Positions 1 to 10,470 of a stretch of DNA of 64,000 nt are shown here, in pieces. Each line of letters begins with the position of its first letter. Position 1 is the first letter of the stretch. The translations under genes and the position numbers were made by a program. Source of the DNA: Purpureocillium takamizusanense (taxonomy: Eukaryota; Ascomycota; Sordariomycetes; Hypocreales; Ophiocordycipitaceae); the NCBI RefSeq assembly GCF_022605165.1, contig NC_063074.1, positions 2,073,501-2,137,500 on the forward strand. The letters are read 5' to 3'. The notes beneath the pieces were generated by a model. That model did no database searches, was not told the origin of the DNA, and saw only the letters and a list, made by a program, of their open reading frames with translations.

Positions 1-41
1 TGCTTGCGGGCATGTGGCTGGAGGGTTGAGGATGCTCTCAC

Positions 42-199
42 TCTCTCCAGAGGCGGACCAACTCCCGCCGCGGCGCCACGCCGGCGAGGGCATTGTACGC
101 ACGCAGCGCCGTCTTGCACCTTGTGCGCTCGGCGACAAGCTCCGGCGTGAGCGCGTGGTAAAGCTCGCCGCGAGCCATCTTCCGCTTGTTCTCGGACAT
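42..199 (-). CDS. Sugar (maltose/galactoside-type) O-acetyltransferase, first exon only
   Basis: Partial gene, cut by the left window edge. Translation from the ATG at 199 begins MSENKRKMARGELYHALTPE, which has the look of the maltose acetyltransferase (Mac) N-terminal domain of LacA/Maa/NodL-type acetyltransferases (K-M-x-x-G-E-L-Y, then P-E-L-V-A-E-R). Reading on meets an in-frame TGA about 53 codons in, exactly where a donor gtgagagc lies at 41-34, so the coding exon is taken as 42-199 and the rest (the left-handed beta-helix acetyl-CoA domain) lies outside the window. Family members transfer acetyl from acetyl-CoA to a sugar hydroxyl, probably in the cytosol. The TatD-like gene upstream is on the same strand, about 300 bp away. 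Family assignment is fairly sure; the substrate is unknown. Confidence 0.72.
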
Positions 200-225
200 T
201 GTAGGAGATGCCATGCCTGCCCGCC

Positions 226-250
226 GTATGTGTGTGTGTGTGTGTGTGGT
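226..250. repeat. (TG)n microsatellite
   Basis: A run of TG dinucleotides lies just upstream of the acetyltransferase start codon, in the spacer between that gene and the TatD-like gene. It is probably in the 5' untranslated or promoter region. Nothing else is recognised in 200-495. Confidence 0.9.
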
Positions 251-495
251 GTGGTGCGCAGGGGGACAAGCTCGATGCTGTTTGGGATCCCTCTATGAGT
301 TTCCTTGCACGCCTGGGGACATAAGACGCGCGGTCTCCCCGCAATTCCGCAGCGACCGGGGAAAAGGCACGAAAACCAACGTCCATGCCTTGCTTCGGGG
401 CTAGTGGGTAGTAGTTGTGGGGAAGACACACAATATGCCATAAGCCCTACGGCGAGGTGAGCGCTACGACCGGCATCTGCATTCTTGGCCCTCAT

Positions 496-1764
496 TCATC
501 GTCTACCCTTGCCGAAGATGAAGTACTCAAAGTTCTGGGCTATTGTCCGGATTCCCTCTTCGAGCGTCCAGCCCTTGGCATCGCAGACCCGACGGTACAT
601 GTCTTCAAGGGCTGCGTCCATGCCGGGGCCGGCCATGTGCAAGTCGCTTTCAACTAGCACGCGATCGTCGGGCACGGCGCGGACGACGTCGGGGAACTTG
701 GCTCGCCCCGCATCGGTGCTGAGATTGACGGCCGACGAGAACGAGACATAGACACGGCTTGGGTTGGTTGGGTTCATCCACTGGTTCAGGACCTCGACAG
801 TACCGCTATAAGAATGAAGACAGATTCTTGGAGGGTACGGCTTGCCGCCCTCACGATTCGAGGAGTCCGAGTCCGAGTCCTGGTCCTCGGCACCTGGGGC
901 AATCATGCGTCTCTCACGGCGGGAGGGGATATGGCGCTGGTGACCCTTCCAGCAGGCCGAAACGGTGTCGTACAGGATGCCGGGGGCCTGCACGCCGTGG
1001 ACGCTGACGGGCCGGCCCAATTCACCGGCCAGCCGCAGCTGGGCACGGAGAATGGCCTGTTGGTGCGGCATGCAGACGCGGTGACGGCTCAGGAGGCGGC
1101 CTTCACGACCCCCCGGTGTGAGTTCTTGATCCCTTAGTGACGTGATGGCCGGGTCCCAATCCCGTGGCAGGCGAAAGGCGCGATCAATGCCAATCTCACC
1201 AACAAGGGAGGCATCGGGGAAGGACTTGAGGCGGTCACTGCTAGCAGAGAGGAAGGAAGAGAGCGGGGACGGCGTAGGCAGAGCGACGATGAAGGCGTCG
1301 TCGTCGGGTGGAGGGGTGAGGACGGCGCGGTAGTGCATCCGCTTCGCATCTTGGAGAGCCTTAGCATCGGCACCTTCCGGGGGCTGTGCGTATGTAGTCG
1401 TGTTTTTGGGGCCAGTGCCAGTGTCGTCGTACAGCTGGTGGGAGAACCAGGGGTGCCATCCGAAGGCGGGCACGACCTTGCAACATGAAGACGGAGACGG
1501 CGCCTCGAGAGGTGGCGGGCCGGGCCGGAAGCGGGAAGCCACGTCGGCAACGAGCTGCTGGTCCTGAGAGCGGGTGGCCATGATGGCGAGGACGCAGGCG
1601 CGCATCGAGGGCAACTGAGATTCGAGGGCGGCCATGGTGTCGGTAGGATGGCAGTGGGCATCGCACACGGCGAGGCGCCAGGGGAACGACTCGTCCGCGT
1701 TGGCGGGCGGCGGCGCCTGGGACGACGACGCCTCATGCCGGCCGTCGGTGTCGTGCTCGCACAT
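496..1764 (-). CDS. TatD-family metal-dependent hydrolase (Cut9-interacting Scn1 type)
   Basis: Single-exon gene of 422 residues if started at the ATG at 1764; the frame stays open to an ATG at 1875, but those 37 extra residues look unconserved and basic. Motifs follow the TatD order: D-A-H-C-H-P-T-D near residue 35 (metal-binding HxH), F-G-W-H-P-W, G-E-I-G-I-D, H-Q-Q-A in the middle, S-V-H-G-V-Q, L-H-S-Y-S-G, then E-S-D-L-H near the C-terminus. These are metal ligands of the amidohydrolase-fold TatD nucleases. The length and the acidic inserts between motifs match the fungal Scn1 (Cut9-interacting) branch better than bacterial TatD, which is about 260 residues. Biochemical role in filamentous fungi is not established; a DNase or phosphoesterase is the family expectation. 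Confidence 0.88.
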   Translation of the reverse strand: MCEHDTDGRHEASSSQAPPPANADESFPWRLAVCDAHCHPTDTMAALESQLPSMRACVLAIMATRSQDQQLVADVASRFRPGPPPLEAPSPSSCCKVVPAFGWHPWFSHQLYDDTGTGPKNTTTYAQPPEGADAKALQDAKRMHYRAVLTPPPDDDAFIVALPTPSPLSSFLSASSDRLKSFPDASLVGEIGIDRAFRLPRDWDPAITSLRDQELTPGGREGRLLSRHRVCMPHQQAILRAQLRLAGELGRPVSVHGVQAPGILYDTVSACWKGHQRHIPSRRERRMIAPGAEDQDSDSDSSNREGGKPYPPRICLHSYSGTVEVLNQWMNPTNPSRVYVSFSSAVNLSTDAGRAKFPDVVRAVPDDRVLVESDLHMAGPGMDAALEDMYRRVCDAKGWTLEEGIRTIAQNFEYFIFGKGRR

Positions 1765-2390
1765 TGCGGGCTGGTGAGGGCGAGCGGATGGATGCCCGAT
1801 GCGTGACGGCACGTCGTGTTGAGAGCGCTGCGGCGATGATTTCGCGCGGAGAAAGTGAGGCCGACGGCAAAACAATGATGATGACTGAATTCTGGGCGAC
1901 AGCTGACTTGGGTATCAACGGACCTTCCAATGATGACGGGCCTGGCCTGGGATGGCCGGAACCAACCTCAGGCAGGGTGTTGAGCCGGGCCCTGTGTGAG
2001 CAGAAAGTGCCCGGGCGCCCTCGACTCCAGTTGGAAGCGACCTGTAGGTAACTGGCGTGTCCACCGCACAGGACGGGACGGGACGGGAGCTTGCAAGGGG
2101 CGCCGCCCGCTAAATTCCCCCACGCCCGCCACTGAGGGAGGCCTGGAGTGGAGGCGGACAGTGGAAGGAGGGAGGCCCGAGCTAGGTACCTGCACTAACA
2201 GTGCCCGGGGTAGGTACCTAGTGCTGGACGCAGAGGGACATCCCTCCTTGTCAGTGGAGGGCAGCAGCCCGTGGACTCTAGGTGGAGTGCCAGCTGGACC
2301 CCCCTGGCCGGTGGTGGTTCCGGGGCCCTGGGAGTGAGTGGATGGCTTCATTATCAACAAGCGCCTTGGACAGCGCAAGCCAGCGGCCCG

Positions 2391-2424
2391 TGTGTGTGTG
2401 TGTCAGTCAGTCAGTCAGTCAGTC
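2391..2424. repeat. (TG)n followed by (CAGT)n
   Basis: TG dinucleotides at 2391-2402 run directly into five CAGT tetranucleotide copies at 2404-2423. Compound microsatellite in non-coding DNA. Confidence 0.9.
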
Positions 2425-3040
2425 GTCTGCTCCTCCTCTGCGATCCTGGGTCCAAGGGACGGGGATCATCATGGAGGCTACATTCAATCCATCCATCGAA
2501 CGAGCCCAGCAGCGCCCTCTTTTTCTTAATCACCCGCGTAAAAGTCTCGTCTTGTGTCGCAAGCGCTCGCGGCTGCATGGATCTCTGCAGTTCCCCGCTT
2601 GGGTGGGCGATTGCTGGGATCCAATTGAACCCTTTCGAACCGGACCATCTTATCATCATCCTACCAGGTACACTTGATACCGAGTAACGTAGTCGAGCTG
2701 CCAGCTGTCTCGCACCCACCGAGGCCCGGCCACGAGGCGGGGCTCATCGTGCGTCTCCCCATGGCCATCTGAGCTCGCCTCATGGCCCCGTTTTTCCAGA
2801 ATGACACGAGTGCCCGCTGCTGCTGCTGCTGCTGCAACGACGACCCGGCCGCCGACCGCCCATCGACCTACATCCAATGTCGACAACGCATCGCCGCCGC
2901 CGACCCGCGCAGGACCTCCACCGGCTCTTGGCCGTTGCAGACGAGGACGGGTGGCACGCGATGGCACCTGGACGACGCCCGCCCGCTCGCATTTGGCGCC
3001 TGGCTTGGGCGATCCGACCCAGGACGGGCTGGGCGGGCAG

Positions 3041-3097
3041 GCAGGCGGTCCAGGCAGGCGGTCCAGGCAGGCGGTCCAGGCAGGCGGTCCAGGCAGG
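3041..3097. repeat. 13-bp tandem repeat (gcaggcggtccag), about 4.3 copies
   Basis: Perfect copies start at 3041, 3054, 3067 and 3080, with a partial fifth copy after them. The unit is not a multiple of three, which argues against it being coding. It lies about 630 bp upstream of the membrane-protein gene. Confidence 0.92.
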
Positions 3098-3645
3098 ACT
3101 CGAGGGCGTAACAACCTCTACAACGTACCTACTGCTAGTTAACGGGCCGGACGCCCAGGGCGGGTCGGTCGGTTGAGCTTGTTGGGTGGGAGCTGACGCG
3201 CAGCCCGCCCCCGACATGTGATTGTCTCCTCCTCCTCTCCGTACCGCGTCGTGTCTGCAGCGTCTGCTGCTTCCATGGCTGGCTCCGACTGCCACCGTCA
3301 CTCACCACTGTCAGCCAGCCAGCCGGCCGCCGCGCGCTGTCCAACGACCGAGCGGCCAAGCCATCTGCAGCCTCCGTCCAGCTTCACACCATCTCGACAC
3401 ACTTGCCTTGCCATGAGCCCAGCGAGAGGGGGTTGGATGAGCGACTCTCCGCTGTCCGTCTGCCACCTCCCGCCTCCGTCCCCTCCCTGCCGTTGTCCAT
3501 TCTTCTCATCTTCCTTCTCGTAAATACTTCCTGCGTTCCGCCGCCTTGGGGGCCTAAACATCAACGACCGCCACCTCCGTCCGTTCAACGGGCTGGCCCC
3601 GCCTTGTCGACAGACGTGTCGCCAACAGTCGCCAGCAGTGTTCAG

Positions 3646-3722
3646 AGAGTGAGAGAGTGAGAGACAGACAGACGGAGAGGAGAGAGAGGAAGAGAGTGAG
3701 AGAGAAAGAGAGGGAGACGACA
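3646..3722 (+). repeat. GA-rich 5' leader of the membrane-protein gene
   Basis: A nearly uninterrupted purine tract (gagaga with occasional t or c) ends two bases before the ATG at 3723. Its position suggests it is 5' untranslated leader. An in-frame ATG at 3657 falls inside this tract and would add 22 very charged residues, so the 3723 start is preferred. Confidence 0.75.
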
Positions 3723-4526
3723 ATGGCCCTGCTCAACCCCGTCTACGCCTTCATGGTGCCGTTCCTCTTCATCGTCACCGCCCCCCTCGCCCTCTTCGCC
3801 GGCATCACAACCACCCTCGCCTTCTCCGTCCTCATCCTGCGCGTCCTCATTGTCTATCTCGACATCGCACTGTCTCTGGTCCCGTCTTACTTCAAGAGGC
3901 ACCAGCACCATCCTCACCCCCGCCACGACGGCGCCGCCGCCCCCCGAGGCGTCTCTCCCGCGGCCACGAGCAGCAGCGCCCACAGTGTCGCCGACTACGC
4001 CAGCCCGCCTACGCCCACCCAGCAGCAGGTCCCCTTGTTCAGGAGAAGGCGCCGTCGGCCCAGCAGCGCCACCAGCATCGTGTCCGCGGGCTCGAGCACC
4101 CCGTCTGGCAACGTGGACGCGGGCCTGGGGCTCGTGCCCAGCGTCGGCGCTGAGCGCGACTTTGAGGGCATCGGCGGCTGGCGCTCCGGCAAGGACGGCG
4201 ATGACGACGACGACAATGCCTGGACCACCATCAACTCGCGCTTCGAGTTCCCCTACGCCCGCAGTCATCACAACCGCACCCCGTCCGGCGGTGCGTGGCC
4301 GCCAACCCCCGGCGACAGCGGCGTTCTCATGATGAAGTCGCGGCGCAGCGGCAGCCCCGACTCGCGCCACTCGAGCAAAGGCCCGGCCTCTCCCAACAGC
4401 TCGCGCGCGCGCACGCCGTCTGCATCTCGCGTGGCAACCGCCATCACCATGGGTCACGGCGACAGCTACTTCCCCCTGGCCATGTCGCCGGCTGCCTCCA
4501 AAAAGGTGCCGGGACAGCCCGCCTGA
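3723..4526 (+). CDS. Fungal small integral membrane protein, function unknown
   Basis: Single-exon gene, 267 residues from the ATG at 3723. The N-terminus is strongly hydrophobic: MALLNPVYAF leads into two or three membrane segments up to about residue 55 (including F-L-F-I-V-T-A-P-L-A-L-F-A-G and a second stretch ending in S-L-V-P). The rest is hydrophilic, rich in serine, proline and arginine, and probably cytosolic, with likely phosphorylation-type R-R-x-S and S-P sites. Third codon positions are very GC-rich, which supports coding. I recall similar short uncharacterised proteins in Pezizomycotina but no assigned function. It is convergent with spc24. Confidence 0.8.
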   Translation: MALLNPVYAFMVPFLFIVTAPLALFAGITTTLAFSVLILRVLIVYLDIALSLVPSYFKRHQHHPHPRHDGAAAPRGVSPAATSSSAHSVADYASPPTPTQQQVPLFRRRRRRPSSATSIVSAGSSTPSGNVDAGLGLVPSVGAERDFEGIGGWRSGKDGDDDDDNAWTTINSRFEFPYARSHHNRTPSGGAWPPTPGDSGVLMMKSRRSGSPDSRHSSKGPASPNSSRARTPSASRVATAITMGHGDSYFPLAMSPAASKKVPGQPA

Positions 4527-4965
4527 TTGGCCGGATTCCGCGATGCAACGTCTTTCGTCTCGCGACATGACATGGCATGATATGACGTGTAATGATGTGT
4601 ATAGTATCAGAGTCTCCTTTTGCTTGCATCTGGTCATGCCCGCCGCTGTTGGTGGCATGATGGGACCGGCGACCGTGACGAAAATCGCGAGAGAAGAAAA
4701 CGCAACCTTTGTGGTTCGGCGTGACATGTCACAAAGTTGAAACCCACTTCTCGAGGCGGCGACTCTCGCCTGTCAGCGCTGCCACAATTCAATTTCATTA
4801 TTCATTGCCGACGGCGTTGCGTCGATGGATGACACAGATGCACGCTCCCTTAACGCCTGGTATCTGTAAGAAAGTATACCAATAAACGCCCCCCCTTCTC
4901 TCCAGGGCCTGTTCCGTCGCCATCGCTCCGAAGCGTGAGTACCGGGCAGCCCTCTCAAGGGCGTA
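4527..4965. other. Convergent intergenic region
   Basis: Spacer of 439 bp between the 3' ends of the membrane-protein gene and spc24. It should carry both 3' untranslated regions. No other feature seen. Confidence 0.7.
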
Positions 4966-5707
4966 TCACAGGGTCTGCCAAAAATAGTTTGCGTAAAAGA
5001 AGCGCGAGAACTTCTTGTCCATATTGACGACGTGGACATCCCCCTTGCGGTCGTTTCGGACGACGGCCCGCGACCACTCGCCGTCGCGACCGTCGCGCTC
5101 AATGTCGATGCCCAGGCTGCGATAGACCTTGAGGCGCAGCAGCACCTCGTCGTCGACGGGGTCCCTCCCCCGGCGGCTGCCGTCGGCGGCGGAGGCCCTG
5201 CCGCTGCCGAGGTCGCCCTCGACGCCCTGCAGGTCGAGCTCCTGGAGGCGGGCGGCGAGGTCGGCGGCGCGAGAGGCGAGGCGCTCGGCCTCGACCTCGG
5301 CGTCGGAGGCGGCCTTTGCGGTGCGGAATTTGCGCGTGTCGAGCGTGGCGATGTGCGAGGCGTGGTCCGCGGGCGACGAGTGCGCGGCGGCCACGTCGTC
5401 GTGCTGCGAGGCGAGCGTCGCCAGCTGCCGCGAGAGCTTGCGCAGCGCGGCCTCGGCGTCGCGCACCCGCAAGTCGCGCGCCTGCTGGAGCGTCGACAGC
5501 GACTCGGTGACGCGCGCGACGGCGAGCTTGTCCGGCTGGATGTTGAAGTTGTTTATGGTGTGGTGGATGAGCTGCGCGCGCCAGTCCATGGTCAGTCCAG
5601 CTTCTCTCCGACTCCTTTGTTTTATCCGCAATGCATTATGTTCTCTCAAAAGCCGGGGGGAAAGACAAAGAGACACTCACAGTTGCGGGGTCCTCGGCGA
5701 GCAACAT
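4966..5707 (-). CDS. spc24: Kinetochore protein Spc24 (Ndc80 complex)
   Basis: Two coding exons: 5681-5707 (27 nt) and 4966-5571, giving 210 residues. Exon 1 encodes MLLAEDPAT and ends at donor gtgagtgt; exon 2 opens after a cag acceptor at 5572 with [12 protein letters not shown]. The join reproduces the conserved fungal Spc24 start. An ATG at 5589 in the intron frame is therefore not the start. The middle (about residues 40-140) is a heptad-rich coiled coil, and the end ([15 protein letters not shown]) is the small globular RWD-like domain that with Spc25 anchors the Ndc80 complex to the inner kinetochore. It acts in chromosome attachment to spindle microtubules. Divergent from fis1. Confidence 0.93.
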
Positions 5708-6644
5708 GATGGCGGTTTTGGTTGCCGAGGATGGTCGGGGCTCCTCTTGCTGAAAAGTGCCTGCTTACGTGCCTTTTTTGCTCGACGCGTGCTCGTACTA
5801 AATTGTGTGTCTGGGTCTGCGATGTGTACACGTAGATGGACGTAGATGCTTAAGCGGCGTTGTTGGGTTGCACGTCGTTGCAACGCCTCTTCCGTCGTCG
5901 TGGGCAAATTTGGCTCAGCCAAGTCGGATGCAGCAGCATCATCAGCACAACGAGACGCGATGCCGCTCTCCAAAACAGTAGCGTCGTCCACCGTCGTCGG
6001 GTCGCGTCGCCGGGACGACCAATCCCTCCCCACGCGGCTCCACGGGTTGTGGGACCCACAGAGGCTGACTACGCAAGTCGGCAAGGCACTTGCCCCTCCC
6101 TCTCCTCTGAGACCCCCGGGGTTTCGCCGGCGTTCGGGACGCCGCCCCCACCGCCGTCTGCTTGCTTGCCCGCCCTACGCGCACCACCAGCGTCATCATC
6201 CGCCACAATCACGCGCCACACCGTCCACCACAGGAACCGCCGAGGTTAGGTCAAGGTGCCCAGCAGCAGCAGCAGCAGCAGCAGCTCCGCCAGCACTGAG
6301 ACTGCCGCCCATTGCGTCAAGGCTCACTCACCACCACCCACCATCCTCCCATCCATCCACCTCAACCGCCGACCAGGTCACAGCATCTACTACACACCTA
6401 CGAAGTACACAGCTCCTATATTCGGCGCCCGAGCACCCGGCCGACGCTCGTCTACGACACCGAGAACCATACACCAACAGCAGCTAGACCCCCCCCCCTC
6501 CCCCGCCTCGCGACGCCTTTGCGAGAGCGCAGTTGTCCGTGCGAAGCTCCTCGCCGCGGCCCGAAAGGTCCCCGAGTCAACATCGAAGCTGAATCAACCT
6601 TCTAGACCACTATCCTCCACTCTTCCAGTCCGACCGCCGCAGCC
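5708..6644. other. Divergent promoter region of spc24 and fis1
   Basis: 937 bp between the two start codons. The fis1 side is C- and A-rich, typical of fungal 5' leaders, and includes a short CAG run near 6260-6290. No gene is supported; the open frames here are interrupted shadows. Confidence 0.65.
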
Positions 6645-7398
6645 ATGGTCGCGGAACTGCCATGTTAGTCCCCATGCTCGTCGGTCTCCGTTGAAGGAAC
6701 ATTCAAGCTGTACGACTGCTGACTCTATATCGTATAGACGCGCTCGACGCGGAGACGTATGTCCTCCTCGCAACTCATCCATCCGTCCGTCCACACTCGA
6801 GCTGACATTCCCGTCCCCAACACAGGCCGCTAAACGCCTCAGAGCTTAACGTCCTGCGTGCTCAGTATGAAAAGGAAGGCGATATGGTCGGCGTCCAAAC
6901 AAAGTTCAACTATGCCTGGGTAACGCTCCCTCACCCGTTCTCAAGCACACCGAACCTCTCCACATCCGCCTCCTCCCCGACCCCTAAACTTCACTCGCCT
7001 CGGTCCTCGCCATGTGTCTCCGTGTAAGAGCTGCTAACGCGCGAGGCCCCCCTTCTCCTCCAAAACAGGGACTCGTAAAATCCAATAGCCGCCACGATCA
7101 GCAGCTCGGCGTCCGTCTCCTCTCTGACATCTTCCGCCTCTCCCCCGAGCGCCGCCGTGAGTGCCTCTACTACCTTGCTCTCGGCAACTACAAGCTCGGC
7201 AACTACGGCGAGGCCCGCCGTTACAACGACCTCCTCCTCGACCGCGAGCCCGCCAATCTCCAGGCTTCGGACCTGCGACAGCTCATTGACGCAAAGGTCG
7301 CCAAGGAGGGGCTTATGGGCGTCGCCATCCTGAGCGGTGTCGGCATCGCCGCTGGCGTCGTCGGTGCTTTCCTCTTTAAGAACGCCCGGAGGAGGTAG
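6645..7398 (+). CDS. fis1: Mitochondrial fission 1 protein Fis1
   Basis: Four coding exons: 6645-6663, 6738-6756, 6826-6919 and 7069-7398, giving 153 residues. The splice joins give M-V-A-E-L-P-Y-A-L-D-A-E-T-P-L-N-A-S-E-L, which fits the fungal Fis1 N-terminus, followed by K-F-N-Y-A-W and G-L-V-K-S. Introns start gttagt, gtatgt and gtaacg and end tag, cag and cag. Exons 3 and 4 encode the two TPR-like repeats ([20 protein letters not shown]). The C-terminus has a glycine-rich membrane anchor and the basic tail K-N-A-R-R-R, as expected for a tail-anchored outer mitochondrial (and peroxisomal) membrane protein that recruits the fission dynamin through adaptors. Exon 2 is only 19 nt. Confidence 0.95.
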
Positions 7399-8570
7399 GC
7401 GGAGGACTCTTGGTCTGGATGAGAGGAATACTTTGGGCTGAAATCATTTACCCACGAGTAGGGCGGAGTGAACAATGCCACCACGGCACACAAAGGTCAC
7501 GCCTCCAACCCATCAGGGCCTGCTCGCATCCAAACGAAGACCCCGCGCAGGCCACTGTACTACTACTGCTGCTGCTGCTACACATACATACACGACACGA
7601 ATCTCAAGGAAGCGTCCCCTCATTAAGCGTCCACCACATCTGCGTTCCATAATCTCGTCTCTCTACGCAAGAATTAATAAACACATTTGTCGCCAGCAGT
7701 GGCACGCACGGTCAAGCCTGGCAATGTGCTCGATGCGTACACATTGCCTCATCTCTCACGTACGGACATGCACTCTACAAGGTCCAGCGGCCGTAAGGAA
7801 AACATCAAATCAAACTAGCTAAGAGACGACAAACGAGCCTAGACGACGATTTCGTGTGTCGAGACGACCAAAAAACCTGTCCCAGTCACACGGGGTTAAA
7901 ATACAACAGTTGCTGTTCAGTCCCCGCAGCCAGCCAACCATCCATCTGCTCCCGTCTAGTTCAAATCCGCAGCCAGTGCTCCATCCAGTCTTGTGAAGGG
8001 GTATCCCATCGGCATGCCGGGCGAAAAAGACATCGAAGCGCAGGCGTCTGTCTGACAACCCTGGCGGGCGTAGATTAAAAGAGGAATCCGTAAGAGTGTG
8101 CAAGGTGCCACTCGGGACACGGGGCGTCGCATAGAAAATGGCCCATCGAAAGTCGATGGCAGCCGTCCCGACAACGTTGCAGCCGCGCTTTTCGCACGGA
8201 TGGAATATGAGGTGGTGCCTCACATGATTCCGTGAGGAGTGACAGCTGGATCTCCCGGCCCAATGCTCCATGCTCCCATGCCCACTTCATGCTTGATCTG
8301 CCACTTCCTCGCGTTGCATGACCGTGTTCTCATGACGTTTTGCGGGATCGTCTGTGCTGGGACAAGGCCTTGGCTACCGGGCAATTACGTGGGAGATGTA
8401 TGGATTAAAAAAAGGTGAAAAGGTGTGACAAGAAGGCGAGAAAAAGCGAGAACCGAAGGAAAGTGGAAGGCGTCGAGCTGCTGGTGTATGGGGCGTCACA
8501 GATACGCAGACGTTATCGTAGAGAAGTGTCGAGCAGGGTGTCGAAGGGCTAGCATGTCGCAGCTGGCCTT
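7399..8570. other. Convergent intergenic region between fis1 and septin
   Basis: 1.17 kb carrying the 3' untranslated regions of both genes. Open frames here (for example 7819-8271 on the minus strand) show no recognisable motif or strong codon bias. Nothing further seen. Confidence 0.65.
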
Positions 8571-10452
8571 TTATCGCAACGAGAAGCCCTTGCGCTTGCC
8601 TTCCTTCTCTAGCGGCCGCCCGCTCTCGATGCGCTGCTTCTTGTCCTCGAGCTCCATGCGCTGGCGATCGAGCTGCTCCTTCATTTCCCGGTGTCGGGCG
8701 TAAAGCTCCTCTTCGGATTGCTTGAGCTTGCTCTCCTTCTCGGCAACCTTCTGCTGAAAGACCATTTTCATCTCCGCCTCCATCTTGGCGAGCTTCTGCT
8801 CGTGGAGAGCGCGCTCCTCCTCCTGCTTGACCGCGGGATTGACCTCCTTGAAGACGCTGGGGTCTTGCGAGACACCCATGGCGATCAGCTTGTCGGTACG
8901 GTAGTTCTCGTAGAGCAGATTGTTGGTATGCTCCTTGAGTTCTTCCATGTGAGTGCGGATGAGCATCTGGCGCAGCTTGACAAAGTCGCAGTGCTCCTCG
9001 TTGTCGACCTCGATGATGCCCCATGGATACTCACGCCCACGAACTTGGCGTCCGTCGGCCGTCTTGATCTCATTGGTGGCGCCGACAACGGCGAAGGGGA
9101 CCTTGGACATGATCTCATTGTTCTCCGCAATAGTCTCCTCGTCGTCAAGCTCATATCGAGGACCTTCGAAGATCTGAATGCCGTGATACTTAATGTCGGA
9201 CAGGATCTGGAGCCCGTCAGTAAAAACAGAGAAACGAGATATCTCAATTGGTATCGTTCACTCACTCTGGCCTTGAAGTTCGCAATTTCCTCGTCCGTAA
9301 GAGTATCAGACTTAGCAATGACAGGAATAAGGTTGACCTTGGTGTGCAGTCGTCGCATGACCTCGATGTCAAGTGGCTTGAGAGAATGGCCCGTGGGCTG
9401 GATGAAGAAGACACAGGCGTGAATCCTGTTGTCAACAATGTTCATCCGGTTGACCTTGTTCTCGGCATCGAGGTAGGCATCGAAGCGCTGCTCAATGTTG
9501 TCGACAATGGGACGCCAGGACTCGTCGTTGTTGACAAAATCGCCGAAGCCAGGGGTGTCGACAACGGTCAAACGAAGGCGCACGCCAGCCTCCTCGATGT
9601 CGGCGCTGATGGACTGAATGGTGACCGTCTTGGGAATGATGTCAAGGCTAGGGCCCTTGCGCTCCTTGGGCGGGTATAGAGAGGTGTTGAAGAGCGTGTT
9701 GACGAGCGTCGACTTTCCGAGACCAGATTCGCCTGGCCAGCCTTTTTAGCGATAGTCCTCAATGAAGCTGAAGCCTGACACTTACCGACGACCATGACAT
9801 TAAAGTTGAAGCCTTTGCGGACGCTCTTGCGGTGCCACTGGTTGGGCAGGTTGGCAAAGCCGACGTAACCAGTTAGCTTTCGGCGGACGATGTTCCGGTT
9901 ATCCGGGACGGGTGCGGCCTGAGAGGGGACTAAGGGAACATGGTTAGAAGGCGATGTTCCATCATCAATAGTCAGTCCATCAGGCTTGCCATTGACAGGC
10001 GAGGCAGATGCCGCCGCCTGAGGAGCGTCAGATCCGTTCGAAGCTATACCAGCAAAAAGTTAGCTAGAGTTTGACGACAAACGTGAAGCTGTGCAGTATC
10101 TATATTCCCGGACGGACGCGAAGAGAGTGTGCTAACGAGGCATGTCCTTCATATGGCCTTGGTCGGCGCCTTTGGAGACGACATCGGTATGGTTCTTCGA
10201 TTCGTCCGAGTCAGACTTGAGAACATCCGGTAGTGGTCCCGTGTAAAGCTCGTCAAACGACATTGGGTTCCAGGGTCCGACATTAGGGGGGTCATCGACA
10301 TCAAGCATGCTGCGGTAGTGGTGTATGGTGCTCTGGGCAGAAGTGCCATTCGACGGCGCAAGAGACAGTTGGCTGGCATTTGTTGAGTGCCCTGCCGGCA
10401 TGCTGCTAGCGGTTGCGGTCGGCCGCGGATTGGATGCCGCACGCTCTGACAT
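8571..10452 (-). CDS. cdc3: Septin, Cdc3/AspB class
   Basis: Four exons: 10137-10452, 9786-10043, 9207... precisely 9266-9732, and 8571-9206, giving 558 residues. It is a GTP-binding septin of the filament that forms rings and collars at septa and hyphal tips. In order: a polybasic stretch before the G domain ([10 protein letters not shown]), P-loop G-E-S-G-L-G-K-S (split by intron 2 after the first base of Gly), D-T-P-G-F-G, A-K-S-D, the septin-unique element, and a C-terminal coiled coil (about 100 residues, [15 protein letters not shown]). Closest to the Cdc3/AspB group by recall of family sequences. The N-terminus is uncertain: the first exon is open to an ATG at 10470, and a start at 10143 (M-P-P-S-N-G-S-D) would give a more typical length of about 455 residues. 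Confidence 0.93.
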
Positions 10453-10470
10453 GTTTATTGGCGGCAACAA

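Larger units (their letters stand above)
1765..3722. other. Divergent intergenic region
   Basis: About 1.96 kb between the divergent TatD-like and membrane-protein genes. I see no credible gene: the open frames here overlap each other, lack recognisable motifs and run through simple repeats. It holds two copies of a GGTACC-centred motif (2183-2192 and 2211-2220), a CAGT tract, a 13-bp tandem repeat and a GA-rich leader, which are listed separately. Confidence 0.7.
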
